Source: Betaproteobacteria bacterium (GTDB taxonomy: Bacteria; Pseudomonadota; Gammaproteobacteria; Burkholderiales; SG8-39). Taken from it: DNA of 64,000 nt. The translations under genes and the position numbers were made by a program. Positions 41,517 through 50,385 of the stretch are shown one piece after another (within the stretch, counting starts at the first letter, position 1; the number at the start of each line of letters is the position of its first letter). The notes under the pieces were generated by a model, which saw only the letters and a list, made by a program, of their open reading frames with translations, ran no database searches and was not told where the DNA came from. The stretch is taken from positions 19,293 through 83,292 of the forward strand of contig JACQTO010000142.1 of NCBI GenBank assembly GCA_016210745.1. The letters are read 5' to 3'.

Positions 41517-43146
41517 TTTTCTGAAGGCTTTCGAATCCAAGGCCGACCATCCGATGGCCACCGAGGTCGAGGCGCAAGCCATTCTGGCATTGCTCGAAGA
41601 CGAGCAGCCCGAGGCGGCGCTCGAGCAGCTCGTGGATTGGGCGCGATCGCTGCGCGAGGCCGATGGGTTCGCTTGCGACACGCGGTTCGGCGTCGTGAAA
41701 GCGATCGACGAGTGCGCCCGACCGCGCCTCGAGAATGTGCTTGCCGAATTTTTCGCCCATGTTCATGTTCGCGATCGAACGCAGAAGAAATCGTTTGAGC
41801 TGCTGCATTCGTACTGGAGCGAGATTTCCGGCGCTTATGCCAGGTGCGTGGCCGACCATGAGCACGGACTGCAGGGTGCGGCACGACTCCGCGAGGAATT
41901 ACCGCTTGCGCTGGGGCGTTCCATGCGTGCGGCAGGGCAGGCGGCGCGCATGCGCTGCCTGCGTTACCTCGGGATCGAAACGGGAACCTGGGCTGAACTC
42001 TCGCGCCAGTTCGCCTACGCGGAACTCCTGGGCATCGACGACAAGGCCTTCGTGCCCTATCCGGGTGAAGTTCATTCGACCGCCCGGGCAGAGTTTCTCA
42101 AGGTGCTTGGTCTGAGTCTCGCCGCACTGCATGAACTGCCGCCGCAGCAGATCGAACTTGCCTTCCGCATCCTGGGCCGCTTTGCCGCATCGTTCGCCTG
42201 GGCCCGGCAAATCAAGCCGGAATGCAATTTCGTCATCGATCTTTCCGCAAAATCTCCCCCCTGCCAAGTGAGTCCCAAAGGGCCGGCGGCGCCGTCGATG
42301 CGCTATTTCGGCGGCGGGCCTGCTTTGTCGAAGCTGGAGGAGATCGAGCACCTGAGCGAGGCAAATCTGCTCTCGGAAGAGATGCGTTTCGGCAAGGAGT
42401 TCTCGCCGGCGCAGATTGTCACGGTGATCCGGCATCTGCGCACTTTTCTGGGAACGGTGCCGCCGCAGCGTCGCTATTCCCGTGCCGCGACCGGCGTCGA
42501 GTTGTCGGTGGTGCACGGGTTCCGTGCCATCTGTCAGCGCGTGGCAGCGATCGAGATCGGCGACAGCATCGCGCTCGGCGACGATCTGAGCGTGGAGCAG
42601 AAGAAAAGGGCTTCGATGCAGCTCCAGGCGGAAGAAATCGAGTCGCATCCCGAAACATGGCGGGAAAAAGACCGGAGCGAGTGGGGGATCGGCGTCGACA
42701 TTCCGCCGGGGAAGGGCCAGTGGGCGGAGCCCGGCGTGGCGTGTGGCGTGCGCAATGGCGAGGATGGCCCATGGTCGGTCGGAATAATCCGCCGGCTCGA
42801 AGCCGACGACAACGGGCACCTGCACGGCGGGTTTTGGATCCTGTCGAAGAAACCCATCTCGGTGTGGCTACGTGTGATCGGAACCGAAGGCCAGGAGGCT
42901 TCGAACTGGGAAACCTCGACCGGGTCATTCTCGTACCGGTACATGCGCGCCATTCTGCTTCCCGACGCGCTCAAGTGGCACGAGCATCCCGTGCTGCTCA
43001 TGGGGCGGCAGGAACTGGGAATGGGCGAGATGTGCGAGGTGATGGTGGGCGAGCACAGCCGCACCATCGAACTGGTCGAATTGATCGAGGAGGGCGCTGA
43101 CTATCTGCGCGTTGGATTCAAATGGCGAGCGCCGGCAAAGCCGTGA
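41509..43146 (+). CDS. Uncharacterised 545-residue protein, kinase-gene neighbour
   Basis: I do not recognise a named family. The first ~300 residues are mostly helical (FDFLKAFESKADHPMATEVE, AILALLEDEQPEAALEQLVD). The last ~130 residues look like a beta-barrel (GIGVDIPPGKGQWAEPGVAC, WSVGIIRRLEADDNGHLHGG, FWILSKKPISVWLRVIG), reminiscent of PilZ-type barrels but without the RxxxR and DxSxxG motifs. No signal peptide is seen. The ATG at 41509 overlaps the kinase gene stop by 8 bases; a TTG three codons upstream is possible. It precedes earP by 2 bases, so kinase, unknown and earP form one operon. Confidence 0.75.
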   Translation: MFDFLKAFESKADHPMATEVEAQAILALLEDEQPEAALEQLVDWARSLREADGFACDTRFGVVKAIDECARPRLENVLAEFFAHVHVRDRTQKKSFELLHSYWSEISGAYARCVADHEHGLQGAARLREELPLALGRSMRAAGQAARMRCLRYLGIETGTWAELSRQFAYAELLGIDDKAFVPYPGEVHSTARAEFLKVLGLSLAALHELPPQQIELAFRILGRFAASFAWARQIKPECNFVIDLSAKSPPCQVSPKGPAAPSMRYFGGGPALSKLEEIEHLSEANLLSEEMRFGKEFSPAQIVTVIRHLRTFLGTVPPQRRYSRAATGVELSVVHGFRAICQRVAAIEIGDSIALGDDLSVEQKKRASMQLQAEEIESHPETWREKDRSEWGIGVDIPPGKGQWAEPGVACGVRNGEDGPWSVGIIRRLEADDNGHLHGGFWILSKKPISVWLRVIGTEGQEASNWETSTGSFSYRYMRAILLPDALKWHEHPVLLMGRQELGMGEMCEVMVGEHSRTIELVELIEEGADYLRVGFKWRAPAKP

Positions 43147-43148
43147 TA

Positions 43149-44351
43149 ATGAACATCCACAGGCCTCAGGGAGGCAAAGGCACCGGGATGCGCTCCTGGG
43201 ACGTTTTTTGCAAGGTGGTCGACAACTACGGCGATGCCGCGGTGTGCTGGCGCTTGGCGCAGCAACTCGCCGACGCGCACGGGGCTCCGGTGCGCTTGTG
43301 GATTGACGGTATCGAAGTGCTGCATGAACTGTGCCCGGATATCGTCGCCGAAAAATCCCGGCAAATCGTCGCTGGCGTCGAAGTCTGTCATTGGACGCAG
43401 CGAAGCGATTTCGGGGCGCCGGCCGATATCGTCGTGGATGGCTTCGGCGGTGGACTGCCCGAGCCGTATGTGGAAGCCATGGCGCAGCGTTCGCCGCCCG
43501 CACTGTGGATCACCTTGGAATACCTGAGCGCCGAACCGTGGGTCGCCGAACATCACGGATTGCCGTCCCGGCATCCCCGCCTGGCTCTGGAGCGCTATTT
43601 TTTCTTTCCCGGTTTTTCCCCGGGTACCGGGGGTTTGCCGAGGGAAGCGGGTCTCGAAGCGCGCCGCGACGAATTTCAGCGGGATCCGGTGCTGCAAGCT
43701 CGGTTCTGGAAGGATCTTGGTTTTACGCCGCCAAACGGCGAGGCGATCGTGACGTCGGTTTTCGGTTATTCCAATCCGGCCGTGGCGGAGATTCTCGATG
43801 CTTGGTCATCCGGCAGCGGGCCGGTCGTTGCCGCAGTGCCGAGAGGTGCTGCACGGGCGCCGATGGGGGCCTATTTCGGCGTCATCGATCCGGAAGACGG
43901 AACGGTATTGAGGCGCGGCAGTCTCGAGGTACGTTTGCTGCCGTTTCTGCCGCAGCAGCGCTATGACGAGTTGCTCTGGGCCTGCGACTGGAATTTTGTG
44001 CGCGGGGAGGATTCCTTCGTACGGGCGCAGTTGGCGGCCCGGCCGCTGGTCTGGCATATCTACCCCCAGGAAGCACGCGCCCACTGGGTGAAACTCGACG
44101 CATTCCTCGATGCCTACTGCGCTGAGCTTGAATCGGCGCCAGGGGCGGCGCTGCGCGCCCTCTGGCACGCGTGGAACGATGGCGGGGGGAACGGGACCAG
44201 CGGGGCGCCGCGTGTGCGGGCTGCGTGGCAGGCCGCGGAGCCGCACCATGAGCGGCTGCGCCGGCATGCGCAGGCCTGGGCGGCGCGGTTGGCCGCAGTC
44301 GGGGATCTTGCCGGAAACCTGGCGCAATTCTGCGAGAAACGGTTAAAATAA
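43149..44351 (+). CDS. earP: EF-P arginine rhamnosyltransferase
   Basis: This 400-residue protein matches EarP (GT-B inverting rhamnosyltransferase). The N-terminal signature WDVFCKVVDNYGDAAVCWRL contains the catalytic DNYGD motif (about D25 to D29), and the C-terminal half holds FVRGEDSFVRAQLAARPLVW, the conserved nucleotide-sugar region. It transfers rhamnose from dTDP-rhamnose to an arginine of elongation factor P, needed for efficient translation of polyproline stretches. The downstream efp encodes Arg32, the expected acceptor. The start at 43149 follows the previous stop by 2 bases; an internal ATG (MRSWDVF) is a possible shorter start. Confidence 0.93.
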   Translation: MNIHRPQGGKGTGMRSWDVFCKVVDNYGDAAVCWRLAQQLADAHGAPVRLWIDGIEVLHELCPDIVAEKSRQIVAGVEVCHWTQRSDFGAPADIVVDGFGGGLPEPYVEAMAQRSPPALWITLEYLSAEPWVAEHHGLPSRHPRLALERYFFFPGFSPGTGGLPREAGLEARRDEFQRDPVLQARFWKDLGFTPPNGEAIVTSVFGYSNPAVAEILDAWSSGSGPVVAAVPRGAARAPMGAYFGVIDPEDGTVLRRGSLEVRLLPFLPQQRYDELLWACDWNFVRGEDSFVRAQLAARPLVWHIYPQEARAHWVKLDAFLDAYCAELESAPGAALRALWHAWNDGGGNGTSGAPRVRAAWQAAEPHHERLRRHAQAWAARLAAVGDLAGNLAQFCEKRLK

Positions 44352-44390
44352 CGGGTTTATTTTGGCACCGGGAAAAGGATTGGAATCCAT

Positions 44391-44951
44391 ATGAAAATCG
44401 CACAGGAAATTCGATCGGGCAACGTCATCATGGTCGGCAAGGATCCCCTTGTGGTGCAGCGGGCGGAATTCAGCAAATCCGGGCGCAACGCGTCGGTGGT
44501 CAAGATGAAGCTGAAGAACCTGCTCTCCGGCACGGCTTCCGAGAGCGTCTATCGGGCGGACGAAAAATTCGAGATGGTGACGCTCGAGCGCAAGGAAGTG
44601 ACTTATTCGTATTTTTCGGAGCCGTCCTACGTCTTCATGGACAGCGAATTCAACCAGTATGAGATGGACGCCGAGAGCATGGGCGATGCGCTCAACTTTC
44701 TCGAAGACGGCATGCCCTGCGAGCTGGTCCTGTATCAAGGACGGCCGATTTCGGTGGAGATCCCGCAGACTGTCGTGCGCGAAATCGTGCACACCGAACC
44801 CGCGGTGCGCGGCGATACCTCGGGAAAGGTCCTCAAACCCGCCAAGTTGAAGACCGGCTTCGAAATCCGCGTTCCGCTTTTCTGCGACATAGGCGACAAG
44901 ATCGAGATCGATACCCGCACCTGCGAGTACCGGAGCCGCGCCAAGAACTGA
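44391..44951 (+). CDS. efp: Elongation factor P
   Basis: This 186-residue protein has the three EF-P barrels. The loop of domain I reads [19 protein letters not shown], with arginine at residue 32 where E. coli EF-P has lysine. Arg32-type EF-P is modified by EarP, whose gene is immediately upstream. EF-P binds stalled ribosomes to promote peptide bonds at consecutive prolines. The C-terminal domain ([37 protein letters not shown]) is normal. The two genes are 39 bases apart on the same strand. Confidence 0.97.
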   Translation: MKIAQEIRSGNVIMVGKDPLVVQRAEFSKSGRNASVVKMKLKNLLSGTASESVYRADEKFEMVTLERKEVTYSYFSEPSYVFMDSEFNQYEMDAESMGDALNFLEDGMPCELVLYQGRPISVEIPQTVVREIVHTEPAVRGDTSGKVLKPAKLKTGFEIRVPLFCDIGDKIEIDTRTCEYRSRAKN

Positions 44952-45008
44952 GCTTCGCGGGGTTCAGGCGGCGCCAGCCGATCGAAAATGGATCCAACGG
45001 AGGAAACG

Positions 45009-46829
45009 ATGGCGCAATGGGTCAGGTTCGAAAGCAAAGGCCGAGTCGGGTTCGGCACGCTCCAGGACGGCATGATTGCCGTCCACTCGGGCGACATGTT
45101 CGCGGGGGCCAAACCGACGGGGGACAAAGTGAAGCTCGCCGAGGTGCGCGTGCTCACTCCCTGCGACCCGTCGAAGATGATCTGTCTGTGGAACAACTTC
45201 CACCAGCTCGCAGCCAAGAACAATTTCCTCGTACCCGATGAGCCGCTTTATTTCCTCAAGGCACCCAACGCCTATCACCCGCACGGCGAGCCCATACGGC
45301 GTCCGAAGACCTATGCCGGCAAGATCATCTACGAGGGCGAACTCGGCGTTGTCATCGGCAGGAAATGTTTCAACGTAAGCGAGGCCGAAGCAAAGGAATA
45401 TATCTTCGGTTATACCTGCGTGAACGACGTCACCGCCGTCGACCTGCTGAAGAAGAACCCCTCGTTTGACCAGTGGGCGCGATCGAAAAGCTTCGACACC
45501 TTCGGCGTTTTCGGCCCGGTCATCACCACCGGCGTCGACCCGATCAAGCTCAAGGTGCGCGCCATCCTCAACGGCCAGGAGCGCCAGAACTATCCCGTCG
45601 CGGATATGTTCTTCCCGCCGTACAAGTTGGTGAGCATGATTTCGCGCGACATGACGCTGATGCCCGGGGACATCATCGCCTGCGGTACTTCGCTCGGCGC
45701 CGGGGTGATGAAAGACGAAAAGAACACGATCGAGATTTCCATCGAAGGTGTCGGCACGCTGAGCAATCCGTTCAACCAGGAGCTGCCGAGTCCGTACCTG
45801 CTGGGTGCGCCGCCGAAGCCGATGCGCGTGTGCGTCGTCGGCGCAGGCGCGATCGGCGGCTTGATGGCCGCGAAGCTCGGGCTCGCGGGCAACGATGTCG
45901 CCGTAATCGACCAGGGCGCGCATCTTGCCGCGATTCAGAACGGCGGCCTCAAGCTCGAATGGCATGACGGCAAGGTGGAAACGGCCAAGGTCAAGGCATT
46001 CGACAAGGCCGGCGATGCGGGAAAGCAGGATCTGGTCATTTTGGCGGTAAAGGCGCATTTTCTCGATCAGGTCGTGCGCGACATCGATCCTTTGCTCGGG
46101 CCGAACACGATCGTGCTCACCGTGCAAAACGGCCTGCCGTGGTGGTACTTCCAGAAACTGGGCGGCAAGTACGATAACCGGAAACTCGAGAGTCTCGACC
46201 CGAGCGGCGTCCTGACCGAGAAGATCGACGCCAGCCGCCTTGTCGGCTGCGTCGTCTACCCGGCGGCAGCGGTGACGGCTCCCGGGGTCATCCATCACGT
46301 CGAAGGCGATCGATTTCCGATCGGCGAGCTCGACGGCAAGGAGAGCGAACGCGCAAAACTGTTGCACGACGTGCTGGTGAAGGCAGGCCTCAAGTCGCGC
46401 GTTCTGACCGACATCCGTTCGGAGATCTGGCTCAAAGCCTGGGGCAATCTTTCGTTCAATCCGATCAGCGCCCTCACCCACGCGACGCTGGTGGACATTT
46501 GCCAGTTTCCGGAGACTCGCCATCTCGCGGCGAAGATGATGGAAGAAGCACAGGTGATCGCGCAAAAACTCGGCATCACTTTCCGCGTGAGCATCGAGAA
46601 GCGCATCGCGGGCGCAGAAGCCGTCGGTCCGCATAAGACGTCGATGCTTCAGGATGTCGAAGCCGGCCGCTCGCTCGAGACCGAAGCGCTTATCGGCTCT
46701 GTACTCGAAATGGCGAAGGTCACCGATACCCCCGCGCCGGCGATAGAGTCGGTCTATGCGTTGGTGAAACTGCTCAACAAGGTCATGCTGACCGAAGGCG
46801 GCGGTGTGCGTGTGGCGAAGCCTTCTTGA
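45009..46829 (+). CDS. Fusion of fumarylacetoacetate hydrolase family and ketopantoate reductase family
   Basis: This 606-residue protein joins two enzymes. Residues 1-270 are a fumarylacetoacetate hydrolase/isomerase domain (KIIYEGELGVVIGRKCFNVS, YIFGYTCVNDVTAVDL, SFDTFGVFGPVITTGVD, with metal-ligand acidic residues). Residues about 275-606 are a 2-dehydropantoate 2-reductase-like domain (MRVCVVGAGAIGGLMAAKLG, LVILAVKAHFLDQVV, WLKAWGNLSFNPISALTHAT). GGAGG lies 7 bases before the ATG at 45009. The two parts normally occur as separate genes; the fusion suggests consecutive steps on one keto acid. A Bug gene starts 41 bases downstream. Pathway and true reaction are unknown. Confidence 0.9.
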   Translation: MAQWVRFESKGRVGFGTLQDGMIAVHSGDMFAGAKPTGDKVKLAEVRVLTPCDPSKMICLWNNFHQLAAKNNFLVPDEPLYFLKAPNAYHPHGEPIRRPKTYAGKIIYEGELGVVIGRKCFNVSEAEAKEYIFGYTCVNDVTAVDLLKKNPSFDQWARSKSFDTFGVFGPVITTGVDPIKLKVRAILNGQERQNYPVADMFFPPYKLVSMISRDMTLMPGDIIACGTSLGAGVMKDEKNTIEISIEGVGTLSNPFNQELPSPYLLGAPPKPMRVCVVGAGAIGGLMAAKLGLAGNDVAVIDQGAHLAAIQNGGLKLEWHDGKVETAKVKAFDKAGDAGKQDLVILAVKAHFLDQVVRDIDPLLGPNTIVLTVQNGLPWWYFQKLGGKYDNRKLESLDPSGVLTEKIDASRLVGCVVYPAAAVTAPGVIHHVEGDRFPIGELDGKESERAKLLHDVLVKAGLKSRVLTDIRSEIWLKAWGNLSFNPISALTHATLVDICQFPETRHLAAKMMEEAQVIAQKLGITFRVSIEKRIAGAEAVGPHKTSMLQDVEAGRSLETEALIGSVLEMAKVTDTPAPAIESVYALVKLLNKVMLTEGGGVRVAKPS

Positions 46830-46870
46830 CCCGGTTCGGCCGGCTTAGAACTAGATCAAGGAGGCAGCCG

Positions 46871-47854
46871 ATGAAGCTCGCGTTTCGTTCAGGATTCGTC
46901 ATCGCGGCCGTTTCGCTGTGCGCCGCGGTCGCGCCGATACTGGCCCAGGCGCAATCCTGGCCATCGCGGCCGCTGAAACTGATTTCGCCATACACGCCTG
47001 GAGGCAGCACCGACAACCTTGCGCGCCTCCTGGCGCAAAAGCTCTCCGATGTGTACAAGCAAAGCGTCATCGTCGAAAACCGCCCGGGCGCGGGTGGCGT
47101 GGTGGGTACGGATTTGGTTTCAAAGTCGCCGCCCGACGGCTATACGCTGCTGATGTCGAGTCTCGCCACGATGGTGATCGCGCCGGTGGTCCAGAAGACA
47201 GCCTACGACGGCCTGCGCGATTTCACGCAAATTGTGCTGCTCGGCGGCCCCCCCACGGCGCTCGCGGTCGGACCGGCTCTTGCCGAGGTCAAGGACCTCA
47301 AGGCGTTCATCGAGCTTGCCAAGGCCAAACCCAAGACCATCGGCTACGGGACAACGGGCAACGGGACCCACGGGCATATTATTGGCGAGCTCTTCAAGCA
47401 GCGTGCCGGTATCGATATCGCGCACGTGCCCTATAAGGGCGCGGCGCCCGCGGTTACGGACCTCGTGGCGGGCCACGTGCCTGCCGGCTCGCTTACGATT
47501 GCGAGCCTTGGGCAACAGTTGCGCGCCGGCAGGGTGCGTGCTCTGGCGAGCACAGCGGCCAAGCGGCTGCCCGACTATCCGGACGTCCCCACGTTCGCCG
47601 AGCTTGGCTACCCCGAGCTCACTTCGATCACCTGGTTTGGCGTGGCCGGTCCCGCCAACATGCCTGCGGCTGTCGTGGAGAGCTTGAATCGAGAGATTCG
47701 CAAGGCCATGCACGCCCCCGACGTGAGCGAGCGACTGCGCCCTGAAGGGTTCCAAATCGGCGATCTCGATGCTGCCCAAACGCTCGAGTACGTGCGCAAC
47801 GAAACACGCCGCTGGCAGCCGATCGCAAGAGCCTCGTCGGCGCGCAACGATTGA
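46871..47854 (+). CDS. Bug/TctC-type binding protein
   Basis: This 327-residue periplasmic protein has a signal peptide ending PILAQAQS and the Bug layout (SWPSRPLKLISPYTPGGSTD, VIVENRPGAGGVVGTDLVSK, PPDGYTLLMSSLATM, IAHVPYKGAAPAVTDLVAGH). GGAGGC lies before the ATG. It follows the hydrolase/reductase fusion by 41 bases, likely in one operon, so it may bind the substrate of that fusion or a related organic acid. A 22-codon remnant of another Bug 3' end follows directly after it. Confidence 0.93.
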   Translation: MKLAFRSGFVIAAVSLCAAVAPILAQAQSWPSRPLKLISPYTPGGSTDNLARLLAQKLSDVYKQSVIVENRPGAGGVVGTDLVSKSPPDGYTLLMSSLATMVIAPVVQKTAYDGLRDFTQIVLLGGPPTALAVGPALAEVKDLKAFIELAKAKPKTIGYGTTGNGTHGHIIGELFKQRAGIDIAHVPYKGAAPAVTDLVAGHVPAGSLTIASLGQQLRAGRVRALASTAAKRLPDYPDVPTFAELGYPELTSITWFGVAGPANMPAAVVESLNREIRKAMHAPDVSERLRPEGFQIGDLDAAQTLEYVRNETRRWQPIARASSARND

Positions 47855-47859
47855 TTTAG

Positions 47860-47928
47860 TACTTCGACGCGGATGTGGAACGGTGGGCGCGGCTGGTGCG
47901 CGAAGGCAAGGTCAAACCGATCCAATGA
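47860..47928 (+). pseudogene. Remnant of a Bug gene 3' end
   Basis: Immediately after the Bug stop, 22 codons read YFDADVERWARLVREGKVKPIQ broken only by the closing stop, a typical Bug C-terminus (ExxRWxxxVRxxxIKPx). No start or upstream part is present. The preceding intact Bug gene has a different C-terminus, so this tail comes from a second, mostly deleted Bug gene. Confidence 0.65.
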
Positions 47929-47976
47929 GCACGAGCGGCCGATCTTGAGACGGGGATTCGGGCGAGCAGCACGATC

Positions 47977-49302
47977 TCATTTTGTCCCGGCGTTCGTCCC
48001 CTCCGCGACCGCGATCCCCATGGCTGCGAGCAGGCCGCCCATTGCGAACAGCACGCGGTAATGCGCGCTGATCCCGTTGAAACGGGCATTGAGGTAAGCC
48101 GAGCGCGCCGAGAAGTACTCGTTTTCGCTGTTCAGCAGATTAAGCAGGGATTGCTGACCGAGTACGAACTGCTTTGCGTAAGCTTGACGCGTCTTGTCGC
48201 TCCATAGTACGTACTGCTCGAGCAATGGCAGTCGCTCGCGCGCTGCTTGGTAGGCGCTGTAGCCGAGCCGCACCGAGGATTCCACCTGCCGCCGCGTGCG
48301 GTTGGCAATTTCGCTGATTTCGCCCACCTGCTGCTCGGTTTCCGCCAGGCGAGCGTTGTCCGCTCCTCCCCGAAACAGGTTCCACCTCAGCCGCAGCATG
48401 GCCGACCGTTCGCGGTCGGGAAAGGGAATTCCATCGAGATTCCTGTGGTTGCTTGCACTGAGCTCGAGGTCAATGCGTGGATAAAACGCCGAGCGCGCAG
48501 CGCGCCGCTGCGCATGGGCGGCCTCGATGTCGGCTCTTGCGGACTTGAGGAACGGATGCTGATCATAGGCGATTTGAATTGCCTGCTCGACAGTATCCGG
48601 CAGGGCTTTGCCGTTGCCGCCCGGATCGGACAAATCGACCGGGGCCTCGCCCACTGCCGCGCGGTACGCGGTTTCCGCGTCCAGGAGCGTGTTCTGGGCC
48701 TGCGCCGCGTTGGATTTCGCCAATGCCAATCGGGTTTCCATCTGTTCGAGATCCGCGCGCCAGCCCGTATCGCCGCCGCCGTGCAACCTGACCTGGTCGT
48801 ACGATCTCTCATGTGCGTTCAAGTTGTCGTTGGCATAGGCGAGCAGTTCGCGATTCCTGACCACTTCGAGATAGGCATTGATCGCCTGCATGGCAACGTC
48901 TTCGGCAGTCCCCTGTAGCCTGTGCGCCGACGATTCGGCGAGGGCTCTTCGACGCTCGACTTCGCTTTTCGTGCCGAGCCCGTCCCAGAGCGTCTGGCTG
49001 AGTACCACGAGCTCTTCGTGCCGATCGAGCGGAGCCCCCGCCCGCGCCAACCCGATCGTCGCAGCGTTCGTGCTGCGCTCGCGTCCGTCGCCGACCACGA
49101 CATCGAGCCGCGGGAAATAGCCGCCTCGCGCTACCCCAATGGCGGCATCCGCTGCTTGCCGGTTGTGCGCAGCACTCAGCACCGAGGGATTGGTCTCGAT
49201 CGCCTGCCGGACCGCGTCGGAAAGAGAACGCCCGAAAACCGGCATGCCAAGACCAAGCGCCAGCAATGCAAACGCAGCGCTGCGGAGTACGAACAATCCC
49301 AT
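47977..49302 (-). CDS. TolC-family outer membrane efflux/secretion protein
   Basis: This 441-residue protein has a signal peptide (SAAFALLALGLGMPVFGRSL) and the repeated TolC/OEP pattern. Two internally related halves carry long helices and outer-membrane strands (SLSDAVRQAIETNPSVLSAA, RAALAESSAHRLQG-like helix, then DARADIEAAHAQRRAARSAF and RLRWNLFRGGADNARLAETE). It forms the outer-membrane channel of type I secretion or RND efflux; no ABC or membrane-fusion gene is adjacent. It is divergent from the glycine-rich repeat genes, a position seen in some secretion clusters, but the glycine-rich proteins carry Sec signals and may not need it. Confidence 0.88.
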   Translation of the reverse strand: MGLFVLRSAAFALLALGLGMPVFGRSLSDAVRQAIETNPSVLSAAHNRQAADAAIGVARGGYFPRLDVVVGDGRERSTNAATIGLARAGAPLDRHEELVVLSQTLWDGLGTKSEVERRRALAESSAHRLQGTAEDVAMQAINAYLEVVRNRELLAYANDNLNAHERSYDQVRLHGGGDTGWRADLEQMETRLALAKSNAAQAQNTLLDAETAYRAAVGEAPVDLSDPGGNGKALPDTVEQAIQIAYDQHPFLKSARADIEAAHAQRRAARSAFYPRIDLELSASNHRNLDGIPFPDRERSAMLRLRWNLFRGGADNARLAETEQQVGEISEIANRTRRQVESSVRLGYSAYQAARERLPLLEQYVLWSDKTRQAYAKQFVLGQQSLLNLLNSENEYFSARSAYLNARFNGISAHYRVLFAMGGLLAAMGIAVAEGTNAGTK

Positions 49303-49357
49303 CTGCCTATCAGCGAGGACGTAACACTGTCATCGACGTTAGCAGAAAGGGTTTTCC

Positions 49358-49470
49358 TCCGAGACTGTGATTTGCCGGGCGCAAATTCAGGTGAAAGCCT
49401 GATTGGATCAATCGCTATCGGCATCCAGACTTCGATCACGACGCGTGCGGCGGGCGCAACGGGCCAAACA
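49358..49470 (+). repeat. Upstream segment of the glycine-rich gene duplication, copy 1
   Basis: The sequence from TCCGAGACTGTGATTTGCCG at 49358 recurs at 50103 with high similarity, including a small hairpin (CAGG-N6-CCTG), across the 5' region of the two glycine-rich genes. The starts of the repeats are 745 bases apart, so promoter and gene were duplicated together. Copy 2 carries about 54 extra bases before its ATG. Confidence 0.75.
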
Positions 49471-49586
49471 GACGGCCGATGTTCGGCGCGGCCGGGAAGC
49501 CAGCCGTGGTCGCTTGCGGTATTCCCGCGCGGCGTCACGCACTCAAGGGCGAAATCAAGCAGCCTTGCTCTAAATGGAGATACGAC

Positions 49587-50000
49587 ATGGGGAATTACAT
49601 ACGACCGGTATTACTGGCGTCCGTGTTTGCGGCGCATAGCCCGCTTGGGTGGAGCGCCGACGGGAGCGGGGCGGTGGTAGCCTTTGGGGGCATGAACGGT
49701 ATTGGGATCACTTCTGGTCCCAGTGCGGTGGGCGTTGGGAACACGATTGGCGTTGGCGCTGCCACTGGCGGCGGATCAGTAGTGGGCCTCGGCGGCACGA
49801 GCGGCGTTGGGGCCACCACGGGCTCGACGGCCGTTGGGACCACGACCGGCGTTGGTGGCGCCACCGGAGGCGGTCGCACAGCGTTAGGTGTCGGCGGCCC
49901 CGCCACGGGCTTGAACGCAGCGGGAATTCAAAACCCCAGCGGACTTGGCATCTCGCCGGGCTGGAGGCGCGTCGCTCCGGGCCGCTATCGCTTCAGATAG
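49587..50000 (+). CDS. Secreted glycine-rich repeat protein, paralogue 1
   Basis: This 137-residue protein has a Sec signal (MGNYIRPVLLASVFAAHSPL) and a body of glycine-rich repeats with a period of 34-36 residues (SGPSAVGVGNTIGVGAATGG). The C-terminus is different: GLGISPGWRRVAPGRYRFR. GGAGA precedes the ATG. It is the shorter of two tandem paralogues (the other is at 50386-50895) that share their upstream DNA. The repeat pattern resembles beta-solenoid proteins such as the YadA head, but no anchor domain or family is identified. It is expected to be exported to the periplasm or beyond. Confidence 0.75.
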   Translation: MGNYIRPVLLASVFAAHSPLGWSADGSGAVVAFGGMNGIGITSGPSAVGVGNTIGVGAATGGGSVVGLGGTSGVGATTGSTAVGTTTGVGGATGGGRTALGVGGPATGLNAAGIQNPSGLGISPGWRRVAPGRYRFR

Positions 50001-50007
50001 ACAACTC

Positions 50008-50098
50008 TCACGTCTGACCGAGCGTACTCCCCAATGTCCTGATACCGCCACCCCATCTTTCGATCTCGCTTTCGACGAGCGTTCTGCTCGGCATGGAC
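50008..50098 (-). pseudogene. Remnant of a Bug gene 3' end (antisense to the duplication)
   Basis: On the minus strand the codons ending at 50008 read TLVESEIERWGGGIRTLGST followed by LGQT, which closely match the C-terminus of the intact Bug gene at 51067 (FVKSEIDKWGGVIRALGITL). The fragment lies directly after the first glycine-rich gene, in the position the intact Bug gene holds after the second. This is a trace of a duplication whose unit carried the end of the Bug gene. It has no start codon of its own. Confidence 0.7.
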
Positions 50099-50102
50099 TT
50101 CT

Positions 50103-50270
50103 TCCGAGACTGTGATTTGCCGGAAGCGAATGCAGGTGAAAGCCCGATGGGATCAATCGCCATTCGCATCCAAACTTCAGTCACGACGCGTGCTGCAGGG
50201 TGCAGCGGGTCAAACAGGCGGCGATGATCGACGCGGACCCGAGCCAGCCGTGCTTGCGGCAGTGGCACAT
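50103..50270 (+). repeat. Upstream segment of the glycine-rich gene duplication, copy 2
   Basis: This repeats the DNA at 49358 onwards (TCCGAGACTGTGATTTGCCG, then CAGGTGAAAGCC). It begins just after the Bug-gene remnant ends, marking the junction of the duplication. Confidence 0.75.
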
Positions 50271-50385
50271 GATCAACAGCGCTTGCGAACGCAGTCATCG
50301 GCGCACGGGTTAGCCAAATCCCCGCACGGCGTGATATGCGTCCAATGGCGAAATCAAGCAACCTTGCTCTAAATGGAGATACTAC

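Noticed and set aside
44964..46634. Long antisense open frame opposite the hydrolase/reductase fusion
   Set aside because: It is produced by GC-rich codon bias; the sense protein shows both enzyme domains clearly.
46829..46870. GGTTCGGCCGGCTTAG, resembling the end of the structured repeat
   Set aside because: Only the last ~15 bases resemble the repeat tail; hairpin and linker are missing, so chance is likely.
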